This document shows positions 1 to 5,070 of a DNA stretch of 5,301 nucleotides, piece after piece (the first letter of the stretch is position 1; the number at the start of each line of letters is the position of its first letter). Source of the DNA: Dehalococcoidales bacterium (GTDB lineage: Bacteria; Chloroflexota; Dehalococcoidia; Dehalococcoidales; RBG-16-60-22); NCBI GenBank assembly GCA_030606585.1, contig JAUWGD010000123.1, positions 1 to 5,301 on the forward strand. Reading direction: 5' to 3'. Under the pieces are notes generated by a model, which had not been told where the DNA came from, made no database searches, and saw nothing but the letters and a program-made list of their open reading frames with translations. The translations under genes and the position numbers were made by a program.

Positions 1-1
1 A

Positions 2-103
2 ATCTGGATAGAAAGCGATGAAGGCAAGGGGACCAGGTGCTTTTTTACTCTGCCACTGGATACCGGAAAAGAGAGTAGCGATGGGAAAAAAGCCCGAGGA
101 TAA
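2..103 (+). CDS. Sensor histidine kinase, C-terminal end (partial)
   Basis: Only the last 33 codons lie in the window, read in the frame starting at base 2 and ending at TAA 101-103. The peptide begins IWIESDEGKGTRCFFTLPL, which matches the end of the HATPase_c ATP-binding domain of two-component sensor kinases. The pattern is hydrophobic-W-hydrophobic-E-S, then an acidic residue, GKGT (the last glycine-rich ATP-lid box) and F-x-F-T-L-P-L as the final beta strand. A short polar tail of about 14 residues follows, so the kinase has no C-terminal receiver domain of its own. The reading frame overlaps the next gene, a receiver protein, by 23 nt (81-103). This suggests co-transcription and coupled translation, with that protein as the likely phosphotransfer partner. 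The sensory domains are outside the window, so the stimulus cannot be inferred. The family call rests on a short segment, but that segment is characteristic. Confidence 0.85.
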   Translation: MWIESDEGKGTRCFFTLPLDTGKESSDGKKARG

Positions 104-470
104 CACCGTTCTTATCATTGAAGATGATGCCGATGTCCGCACCTTCGCCTGCCGGGTAATCGAGCTTGAGGGCTACACCTGTCTTCAGGCTGATAACACC
201 GATGAAACCTTCCGATTGTTAAGAGAAAATGACATCAATCTGGTGCTGCTTGATTTAAGACTGGTCGATAATAACGGCTGGTTGATACTGGCGCAATTGA
301 AGAGTGATACGGAAACAGTTTCGATTCCGGTAATTGTATTCACCGCTTCCTTTGGTGAACAGCATAGAGCCCAGGCCCTTGAGATGGGTGCTACCGCCTA
401 CCTGATTAAACCCCTGAGTGCGAACATGCTGAAGGAAGCCGTCACCCGCGTCCTGCCCCTTAAAAAATAA
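81..470 (+). CDS. Single-domain response regulator (CheY-like receiver)
   Basis: This is a 129-residue protein made almost entirely of one REC domain with no output domain. The visible receiver hallmarks are the acidic pocket D15-D16 (LIIEDDADVR), phospho-acceptor D58 in LVLLDLRL, switch T88 in VIVFTAS, aromatic Y107 and the invariant K110-P111 in YLIKPL. In this family the aspartate accepts phosphate from a histidine kinase. With no DNA-binding or enzymatic domain, output is probably through protein-protein contact or a phosphorelay. I chose ATG 81 over the in-frame ATG at 18. The 81 start gives a normal receiver N-terminus and is preceded by a GAGAG at 71-75 with 5-nt spacing. The 18 start would add 21 atypical residues that lie wholly within the upstream kinase frame. 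The gene overlaps the kinase end by 23 nt and ends 9 nt from the convergent HIT gene. I see no hairpin terminator in that gap. Confidence 0.93.
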   Translation: MGKKPEDNTVLIIEDDADVRTFACRVIELEGYTCLQADNTDETFRLLRENDINLVLLDLRLVDNNGWLILAQLKSDTETVSIPVIVFTASFGEQHRAQALEMGATAYLIKPLSANMLKEAVTRVLPLKK

Positions 471-479
471 CAGCCCTCT

Positions 480-953
480 TTAGAATTTCCCTTCGAGTTC
501 CTTGTAGGCATCGGCCAGAGCCTGTGGCACCACCCTGATATCGGCCAGGACCGGTATATAGTTTGTATCTCCCTGCCAGCGGGGCACGATATGGCTGTGA
601 AAATGGTCATCAATGCCGGCCCCGGCTACTTTCCCGATATTCGCCCCGATATTAAAGCCACCCGGCTTAAACACTTCTTTAAGAACCCGGATGCTCCGGC
701 TGACCAGCTCGAAGTGCTCGTTCCGTTCCTCGTCCGTAAGCTCTTCCAGACCGGGGGTATGGCGGTAGGGAGCTATCAGCAGGTGGCCGGGATTATAGGG
801 ATAGCTGTTCATCATGATGAAGTTTTGCTTACCCCTGTAGAGTATATAATTCTGCGCATCTTTATCCTCTTCAGGCTTATCACACAGAATGCATCCCCCG
901 GGTTTATCCTGGAGGATATATTGAATACGCCACGGCGCCCAGATATGTTTCAT
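480..953 (-). CDS. HIT-family protein, Ap4A phosphorylase/hydrolase-like
   Basis: This is a 157-residue histidine-triad protein. The N-terminus KHIWAPWRIQYI is followed by a C21-x2-C24 pair, probably two zinc ligands in this subgroup. Next come NSYPYNPGHLLIAPYRH (49-65) and the catalytic region GANIGKVAGAGIDDHFHSHI, in which H117-F-H119-S-H121 is the triad. By family analogy H119 is the nucleophile that forms the nucleotidyl-enzyme intermediate. RWQGDTN after the triad and the overall layout resemble the cytoplasmic HIT proteins described as diadenosine tetraphosphate phosphorylases in actinobacteria. The likely role is cleaving Ap4A or another nucleoside phosphate ester; the exact substrate is inference. 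ATG 953 is preferred to the in-frame start at 989 because an AGGGAG Shine-Dalgarno (961-966) sits 7 nt upstream and MKH-WAPWR is the family's usual beginning. A good promoter precedes it, so it can be expressed apart from the upstream GNAT gene. Confidence 0.93.
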   Translation of the reverse strand: MKHIWAPWRIQYILQDKPGGCILCDKPEEDKDAQNYILYRGKQNFIMMNSYPYNPGHLLIAPYRHTPGLEELTDEERNEHFELVSRSIRVLKEVFKPGGFNIGANIGKVAGAGIDDHFHSHIVPRWQGDTNYIPVLADIRVVPQALADAYKELEGKF

Positions 954-975
954 ATATATACTCCCTGCCGGTGCT

Positions 976-1005
976 ATTTTAAGCGGCAAACGGTGTAACC
1001 GTCAA
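976..1005 (-). promoter_or_regulatory. Probable sigma70-type promoter of the HIT gene
   Basis: Read on the minus strand, TTGACG (1000-1005) lies 18 nt before TAAAAT (976-981). Each hexamer matches the TTGACA/TATAAT consensus at 5 of 6 positions. Transcription would begin near 969, giving a leader of about 16 nt that contains the AGGGAG ribosome binding site at 961-966. The location, in the 60-nt gap between the GNAT stop and the HIT start, makes functional sense. It is a prediction from sequence only. Confidence 0.6.
990..1002. repeat. Short perfect dyad over the HIT promoter -35 region
   Basis: ACGGT (990-994) and ACCGT (998-1002) form a 5-bp inverted repeat around a 3-nt centre. The dyad overlaps half of the proposed -35 element (1000-1005) and the upstream part of the spacer. 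It could be a small operator half-site pair, or a weak hairpin after the GNAT stop codon. It has no following T-run on the minus strand, so it is not a standard intrinsic terminator. A 5-bp palindrome may arise by chance. Confidence 0.3.
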
Positions 1006-1013
1006 CAAAGGCG

Positions 1014-1637
1014 TTAATCTGCTTTCTCCCTGAGCATCGCCCATGATTTTACTTTGCTGTCCGGCACAATACCTTCTTCGACGACCCTGAAACCAAGATG
1101 TTCGTAGAGACCCACGTTCTTTTCCGCCTGGGTTTCCAGAAAGCAGGGCAGGCATTCTTTATCGATTCGGGCAAACATGGCTCTCAACAGCAGGCTGGAA
1201 TATCCCTTTCCCTGATGAACGGGGTCGACGCCGAGCATCTGCAAATACAGGTGTGATATAGGCGCCCGGCGCTTTCGTACCGTTTCAGCATATTCGCCAA
1301 AAGCCTTCTGCCGCGCAATTACCTTACGCCCTGATATAAATAAAAGTAAAAAACGCCCGCTTCTGATTTCGCTCCACGGCGTCCTGCGTCGCCTGTCAGA
1401 AGGCAACCACATTGCCACGCCCTCCATATTCGGAGACGTTGCGTAGACCTCGCCGTTTTGAATACCGTACCGAACCAGCGACTGAAAGGTAACGGGTTGT
1501 TTCCTTTCTCTTTCAGAAGCATCCGGAAAGAAATATGCGGACAGTGGATAGTCCTGGAATGCCCTGGCTAACGTTGCTGCCGCCGGTTTGACCTGAGCTG
1601 TAGTTAAGCGAATAAGACTGTCCAGACTATCTGCCAT
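1014..1637 (-). CDS. GNAT-family N-acetyltransferase
   Basis: This is a 207-residue protein with a C-terminal GNAT fold, expected to transfer an acetyl group from acetyl-CoA to an amine. The acetyl-CoA loop (motif A) is at LYLQMLGVDPVHQGKGYSSL (130-149), where Q142-G-K-G145 fits Q/R-x-x-G; the usual final G/A is S147. NVGLYEHLGFRVV (174-186) is the typical motif B end, with Y178 in the position of the general acid. The N-terminal half (LARAFQDYPLSAYFFPD, then GVAMWLP at 73-79) resembles the GNAT subgroup that includes puromycin-acetyltransferase-like proteins. The acceptor substrate is unknown and drug resistance should not be assumed. ATG 1637 is preferred over the adjacent TTG at 1640 because the GGGGG at 1644-1648 then lies 6 nt upstream. 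The gene is divergent from the small ORF at 1721 and 60 nt upstream of the HIT gene in the same direction. I found no convincing promoter for it. Confidence 0.9.
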   Translation of the reverse strand: MADSLDSLIRLTTAQVKPAAATLARAFQDYPLSAYFFPDASERERKQPVTFQSLVRYGIQNGEVYATSPNMEGVAMWLPSDRRRRTPWSEIRSGRFLLLFISGRKVIARQKAFGEYAETVRKRRAPISHLYLQMLGVDPVHQGKGYSSLLLRAMFARIDKECLPCFLETQAEKNVGLYEHLGFRVVEEGIVPDSKVKSWAMLREKAD

Positions 1638-1650
1638 CAATAACCCCCAC

Positions 1651-1680
1651 TTGGCTTCGTGCCTGAGTATATGCTATAAT
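1651..1680 (+). promoter_or_regulatory. Extended -10 promoter for the 42-codon small gene
   Basis: TTGGCT (1651-1656) lies 18 nt before a perfect TATAAT (1675-1680). TGC immediately in front of the hexamer gives an extended -10 (TGnTATAAT). The expected start near 1687 gives a leader of about 34 nt with AAGGA at 1709-1713. The promoter lies in the 83-nt gap between the GNAT start (minus strand) and the small gene (plus strand). The -35 is only a partial match, but an extended -10 often compensates. Confidence 0.65.
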
Positions 1681-1687
1681 AGATACT
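1666..1687. repeat. Inverted repeat flanking the small gene's -10 box
   Basis: AGTAT (1666-1670) and ATACT (1683-1687) are perfect 5-bp inverted arms separated by 12 nt that contain the whole TATAAT. A dimeric regulator bound here would block the promoter, and the site also lies in the upstream region of the divergent GNAT gene. The stretch is A/T-rich, so chance symmetry is quite possible. Confidence 0.22.
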
Positions 1688-1720
1688 TGAAATCCGTATT
1701 TTGTATATAAGGATAATAAC

Positions 1721-1849
1721 ATGGCCGACAAACCTGTTAAAACCGAAAAACCTGCTAAAGACCTCCAGACCTTTCTCGAAAACGTCAACAAGAAAGACAA
1801 ACCGAACGGTAAAAAAATCCGCTTTGCCTTTACCAAGCGCAAGAGATAG
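1721..1849 (+). CDS. Small basic hypothetical protein (42 aa)
   Basis: I do not recognise this protein. It runs from ATG 1721 to TAG 1847-1849 and encodes 42 residues, 11 of them lysine and 3 arginine against 5 acidic, a net charge of about +9. It starts MADKPVKTEKPAKDLQTFLE and ends GKKIRFAFTKRKR. Lys-Pro pairs recur at 4-5, 10-11 and 27-28, a short possible helix sits around 13-22, and a basic/aromatic tail closes it. There is no signal peptide, membrane segment or cysteine. Three signals support a real gene: an extended -10 promoter (1651-1680), AAGGA at 1709-1713 with an ideal 7-nt spacing, and a start and stop that fit between its neighbours. It ends 27 nt from the convergent radical SAM gene. 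The composition would suit a nucleic-acid- or ribosome-associated protein, but that is inference. Confidence 0.65.
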   Translation: MADKPVKTEKPAKDLQTFLENVNKKDKPNGKKIRFAFTKRKR

Positions 1850-1876
1850 TTACCTGCCGTTTCATCTTTTCTGTCG

Positions 1877-2872
1877 TCACTTCTTCGCCGAGAACGGTTC
1901 ATCCACTGAAAAATCCGGTAAATAATTAGCCGGGGATGCCAAGCCCTGTATCCAGCCGTTTTCCATGCCCAGCCCCTCCGCCAGCCTGACCACCGCAGCG
2001 TACTCCTCGGACGATATTCTCCTGTTCAGTTCCCTGTATTTGTATGCATGGTGCGCCGGGTGGTACTGCGACATGATACCGACCGCAACCTTAGGCGAAA
2101 TTTCTTTTACCAACCAGGTGAGTGATTCCTCGCTGCCGGCGATGCCGTTGGGGAGCACCAGGTGACGAATGATAAGCCCCTTCTGAGCGATGCCTTCGTC
2201 ATCAACCTCAAGATTACCGACCTGCCGGTACATTTCTTTAATAGCGGCACGGGAGCTGTCCGCGTAATGGGGCACCCGCGAGTACTTCCTGCCCAGTTCG
2301 TTCGAGGCATACCGTAAATCGGCTAAATATATGCTGATGATACCATCGAGTTCCCGTAGAGTCTGTAAAGCATCGTAGCTGCTGGTGTTATAGACCAGCG
2401 GCAGGCGAAGTCCCATCGGCACTGCCTCAAGTATTGCCCTTACAATCTGGGGCACGAAGTGCGAAGGCGTCACCAGGTTGATATTATGGCACTTCGATTC
2501 GTCCTGGAGATAGAGCATGCGCTCCGCGAGCACCTGGGTGCCGACCTCATAACGTTGCTGGTTTTCCGGGTCCTGGCTTATCTGGTGGTTCTGGCAATAG
2601 ACGCACCGCAGATTGCAGTTGCCGAAGAATATCGTCCCCGACCCCCGGCTGCCGGAAAGCACCGGCTCCTCGCCGTGGTGCGCACATGCCGACGAGACAA
2701 TCGGGAGGTAACCGGAATTACAGGAGCCTGCCTTGCCCTCGAGTCGTTTGGTGCCGCACTCCCTGGGGCAGATATCGCACTCCCCCAGCCTGGCTTCAAG
2801 CCTCCCGGCGCGACGTTCCAGTTCCCCCGAACGATAGAGAGCTATATATCCCGGCTCATCAGCATTCGTCAC
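1877..2872 (-). CDS. PflX-like radical SAM protein (COG1313 type)
   Basis: This is a 331-residue radical SAM protein related to pyruvate formate-lyase activating enzymes. The catalytic 4Fe-4S motif is C86-x3-C90-x2-C93 (GNCNLRCVYCQN), preceded by HHGEEPVLSGSRGSGTIFF (65-83). An N-terminal cysteine group, C32-x2-C35-x3-C39-x11-C51, probably binds a second metal centre. CHNINLVTPSHFVPQI (128-143), LVYNTSSYDAL (159-169) and GLIIRHLVLPN (232-242) are typical of the PflX/COG1313 group, whose substrate is unknown. The group is often annotated as a PFL activase, but no glycyl radical enzyme is present here and that function is not supported. The start is GTG 2872, whose GTGA overlaps the nfeD stop by 4 nt. 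A strong Shine-Dalgarno lies 10 nt upstream, and no in-frame ATG is available nearby. It appears to be the last gene of the gltX-glnS operon. An oxygen-sensitive cytoplasmic enzyme is expected. Confidence 0.93.
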   Translation of the reverse strand: MTNADEPGYIALYRSGELERRAGRLEARLGECDICPRECGTKRLEGKAGSCNSGYLPIVSSACAHHGEEPVLSGSRGSGTIFFGNCNLRCVYCQNHQISQDPENQQRYEVGTQVLAERMLYLQDESKCHNINLVTPSHFVPQIVRAILEAVPMGLRLPLVYNTSSYDALQTLRELDGIISIYLADLRYASNELGRKYSRVPHYADSSRAAIKEMYRQVGNLEVDDEGIAQKGLIIRHLVLPNGIAGSEESLTWLVKEISPKVAVGIMSQYHPAHHAYKYRELNRRISSEEYAAVVRLAEGLGMENGWIQGLASPANYLPDFSVDEPFSAKK

Positions 2873-3273
2873 TCTTTACGCTTCACCTCCAGGTTCAGGC
2901 CTTTTACTTCCAGAATTTCTACTTCCTCGTCGATGTCTATTTCTCCCTCGACCGACCTGGCTTTCCAGTATTCGCCCTTGATTTTAATAACGCCTTTCGG
3001 CGCTAGCGATTGTGCCACTTCACCCGTAAGCCCTATCATTCCTTCGGCGCCGGTTATTTTCTTGCGTCGCAGACTGGGCACTATGGCACGGTGCACCACA
3101 AAGACCAAGGTGCCGAATACAATACCGATGACTATTATAACCGTCAGGGATATTTCAACATCGAAGAACCACAGCACCACGAATACCAGCACCAGCGCGG
3201 CTACATCGTCCAAAAGAGCAATAAGGACGATAAGCCAGGTCTTCATATCCGATGATGTGTTTTTATTGGTCAT
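2869..3273 (-). CDS. NfeD-family membrane protein (short form)
   Basis: This is a 134-residue protein with two membrane segments (about 12-37 and 42-66), a basic cytoplasmic loop HRAIVPSLRRKK (61-72) and a C-terminal soluble domain from about 78. The soluble part, GMIGLTGEVAQSLAPKGVIK (78-97), then GEYWKARS (100-107) and ending GLNLEVKRKE, matches the OB-like beta-barrel of NfeD proteins. NfeD proteins usually partner with SPFH/stomatin or flotillin-like proteins in membrane organisation or quality control. No such gene is in the window, and this short form lacks the ClpP-like protease domain of long NfeD. I chose ATG 3273, which has no Shine-Dalgarno of its own but overlaps the stop of a 23-codon ORF as ATGA, implying coupled translation. 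ATG 3246 (residue 10) is a possible alternative just before TM1. The gene's 3' end carries the ribosome binding site for the radical SAM gene. Confidence 0.9.
   Translation of the reverse strand: MTNKNTSSDMKTWLIVLIALLDDVAALVLVFVVLWFFDVEISLTVIIVIGIVFGTLVFVVHRAIVPSLRRKKITGAEGMIGLTGEVAQSLAPKGVIKIKGEYWKARSVEGEIDIDEEVEILEVKGLNLEVKRKE
2883..2890 (-). promoter_or_regulatory. Strong Shine-Dalgarno deciding the GTG start of the radical SAM gene
   Basis: The minus strand reads GGAGGTGA here, a full match to the anti-Shine-Dalgarno core, 10 nt before the GTG at 2872. It lies within the last codons of the nfeD-like gene. It fixes the non-ATG start, which also overlaps the upstream stop as GTGA. Confidence 0.8.
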
Positions 3274-3341
3274 GAGGATAATTCGCGAAGTTTTTCCAGC
3301 GCCTCGTCAATCCTTTTCAAATAACAGAAAGCGAAAGTCAT
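3270..3341 (-). CDS. 23-codon mini-ORF between glnS and nfeD (possible leader or coupling peptide)
   Basis: This ORF exactly fills the space between two genes. Its ATG (3341-3339) shares one base with the glnS stop (TAATG), and its TGA (3272-3270) overlaps the nfeD start (ATGA). The peptide starts MTFAFCYLKR and ends IDEALEKLRELSS, whose second half would form an amphipathic helix. There is no strong Shine-Dalgarno in front, so translation would rely on ribosomes reinitiating after glnS. The nfeD start also lacks one. The simplest reading is that this ORF carries ribosomes from glnS to nfeD, and the peptide itself may or may not have a function. I recognise no homologue. An ORF this short can occur by chance, but precise overlap at both ends argues against that. 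Confidence 0.5.
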   Translation of the reverse strand: MTFAFCYLKRIDEALEKLRELSS

Positions 3342-5032
3342 TATTTCTGCTGCTTTTGTATCTTGGACCAGGTATCCCGCAGCGATACTACCCGATTGAA
3401 TACCAATTTTTCCGGAGTCGAATCGGGGTCAACGCAAAAATACCCCTGCCTTTCGAACTGGTACCGACTCCCGGGTGAGGCACTGGCAAGAAACGGTTCA
3501 ACTCGACACGATGTCAATATCTCAAGGGAATCCGGACTTAAATAATCCTTAAAATCAGTGCCATCTTCCACATCCGTAGGGTCTTCCTTGTTGAACAGGT
3601 GATCGTACAAACGTACTTCAACTTCGAGCGCGTGCTCGGCCGAAACCCAGTGTAACGTTGATTTGACCTTGCGTCCATCCGGTGAATCACCACCCCGCGT
3701 GGCCGGGTCATAGGTACAGTGGACCTCAACTACCTCTCCGCTCTGTTCATCTTTTACTACATCCACGCAGGTAATAAAGTACCCGTACCTTAGCCTAACC
3801 TCACGGCCCGGCACCAGACGGAAGTACTTCGGGGGGGCGTCTTCGCGAAAATCCTCATGTTCAATATACAGAACGCGCGAAAAAGGCACCTTTCGCGTCC
3901 CTGCAGAGGGGTCCTCGGGGTTATTCACCGCATCGAATTCTTCCACCTGGCCTTCCGGGTAGTTATCAATTACCAAGCGCAGGGGACGCAGCACACCCAT
4001 AACACGTTGGGCTCGCTGGTTTAAATCATGTCGGAGGCAGTGTTCCAGAAAGGCAATATCGACGGTGCTATTGGCCTTGGCCACTCCCGTACGCCGGCAG
4101 AAGTCATGGATAGCCTCCGGTGTGTATCCGCGTCTGCGTAAACCTGATAGGGTGGGCATGCGCGGGTCGTCCCATCCACGCACGAATCTTTCCTGTACCA
4201 GTTTCAGCAGCATGCGCTTGCTCATTACGGTATAATTCAGATTGAGTCGGGCAAACTCGATCTGCTGAGGATGATAGATACCCAGCTCATCCAGAAACCA
4301 GTCATATAGTACGCGGTGGTCTTCAAATTCCAGTGTGCAGATGGAATGGGTAATCCCTTCGATGGAGTCTTCAAGGCCATGGGCCCAGTCGTACATCGGA
4401 TAGATACACCATTTATCAGCCGTGCGGGGGTGCTCGGCGTGCAGGATGCGATACATGACCGGGTCACGCATGTTCAAGTTTGGAGAGGCCATGTCAATCT
4501 TCGCCCGAAGAACACGTGAGCCATCCGGGAATTCACCGGCCCGCATGCGCTGGAATAAATCGAGGTTTTCCTCTATCGGACGCTCTCGATAGGGGCTCAG
4601 TCTGCCCGTCTCGGTTAAGGTGCCACGATAGTTTCTGATTTCCTCCGCGCTTAGCTCATCGATATAAGCTTTGCCAGCCTGGACAAGCTGCACAGCAAAT
4701 TCATACATCTGCTCAAAGTAGTCCGAGGCATAGTACAGGCGGTCCTCCCAGTCAAATCCCAGCCAGCGTATATCTTGTATGATAGAGTCGATATACTCCT
4801 GTTCTTCCTTGATGGGGTTGGTGTCATCGAACCGTAAATTACAGAGGCCGTTGAACTCACTGGCGATGCCGAAGTTGATGCAAATGGATTTGGCGTGTCC
4901 GATGTGCAGATAGCCGTTAGGCTCCGGTGGAAACCGGGTATGTACCCGGCCATCGTACTTATTTGTCCGGAGGTCTTGATGGATAATGTCCCGGATGAAA
5001 TCACGTGCAGATTTAGAATTGTCTGTGGTCAT
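3341..5032 (-). CDS. glnS: Glutaminyl-tRNA synthetase
   Basis: This is a full-length class I aminoacyl-tRNA synthetase of 563 residues, close to the usual bacterial GlnRS length of about 550. It joins glutamine to tRNA-Gln using ATP in the cytoplasm. The N-terminal signature is FPPEPNGYLHIGHAKSI (34-50), with the HIGH motif at 43-46. It is followed by NLRFDDTNPIKEE (65-77), IDMASPNLNMRDPVMYRI (179-196), WCIYPMYDWAHGLEDSIEGI (208-227) and HSICTLEFEDHR (229-240). The KMSKS-equivalent loop is VMSKR (269-273), and GWDDPRMPTLSGLRRRGYTP (286-305) follows. From about 345 the two beta-barrel anticodon-binding domains carry GlnRS-type blocks such as DGRKVKSTLHWVSAEHA (452-468) and end VFNRVVSLRDTWSKIQK. 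These features separate it from GluRS. ATG 5032 is preceded by AGGGG (5038-5042), about 5 nt away. It lies 38 nt downstream of gltX, and its TAA overlaps a mini-ORF start. Confidence 0.97.
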   Translation of the reverse strand: MTTDNSKSARDFIRDIIHQDLRTNKYDGRVHTRFPPEPNGYLHIGHAKSICINFGIASEFNGLCNLRFDDTNPIKEEQEYIDSIIQDIRWLGFDWEDRLYYASDYFEQMYEFAVQLVQAGKAYIDELSAEEIRNYRGTLTETGRLSPYRERPIEENLDLFQRMRAGEFPDGSRVLRAKIDMASPNLNMRDPVMYRILHAEHPRTADKWCIYPMYDWAHGLEDSIEGITHSICTLEFEDHRVLYDWFLDELGIYHPQQIEFARLNLNYTVMSKRMLLKLVQERFVRGWDDPRMPTLSGLRRRGYTPEAIHDFCRRTGVAKANSTVDIAFLEHCLRHDLNQRAQRVMGVLRPLRLVIDNYPEGQVEEFDAVNNPEDPSAGTRKVPFSRVLYIEHEDFREDAPPKYFRLVPGREVRLRYGYFITCVDVVKDEQSGEVVEVHCTYDPATRGGDSPDGRKVKSTLHWVSAEHALEVEVRLYDHLFNKEDPTDVEDGTDFKDYLSPDSLEILTSCRVEPFLASASPGSRYQFERQGYFCVDPDSTPEKLVFNRVVSLRDTWSKIQKQQK

Positions 5033-5070
5033 ATAGTCCCCTGATTATCTCCCTTTCTGTCTTACAAACC

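Noticed and set aside
461..490. Possible bidirectional terminator between the convergent receiver and HIT genes
   Set aside because: The 9-nt gap and its flanks show short A and T runs but no stem of useful length.
591..998. A 135-codon plus-strand open frame over the HIT gene
   Set aside because: It is antisense to the HIT gene, which has the full histidine triad, so this is a mirror frame without family features.
1014..1637. Drug-resistance (puromycin-type) acetyltransferase assignment
   Set aside because: Only general GNAT features and a loose N-terminal resemblance are visible, and neither the context nor the residues identify a drug substrate.
1850..1876. Possible terminator between the small basic gene and the convergent radical SAM gene
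   Set aside because: There is T-rich sequence but no inverted repeat, so I cannot call an intrinsic terminator.
1627..1902. A 91-codon minus-strand open frame with a hydrophobic stretch, overlapping the GNAT start and the small gene
   Set aside because: The hydrophobic run is the complement of the lysine-rich coding sequence of the 42-residue protein. It overlaps the ends of two solid genes and has no good ribosome binding site.
1701..1925. A plus-strand 74-codon frame starting at TTG 1701
   Set aside because: It is out of frame with the 42-codon ORF that has ATG, AAGGA and a promoter. It starts before that Shine-Dalgarno and runs into the radical SAM gene.
2459..3478. A 339-codon open frame on the plus strand, one of the longest in the window
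   Set aside because: It lies antisense to the radical SAM gene, the nfeD-like gene and the glnS end, all of which have clear family motifs. Its own translation is Ser/Thr/Arg-rich with no recognisable domain, and the start has no convincing ribosome binding site.
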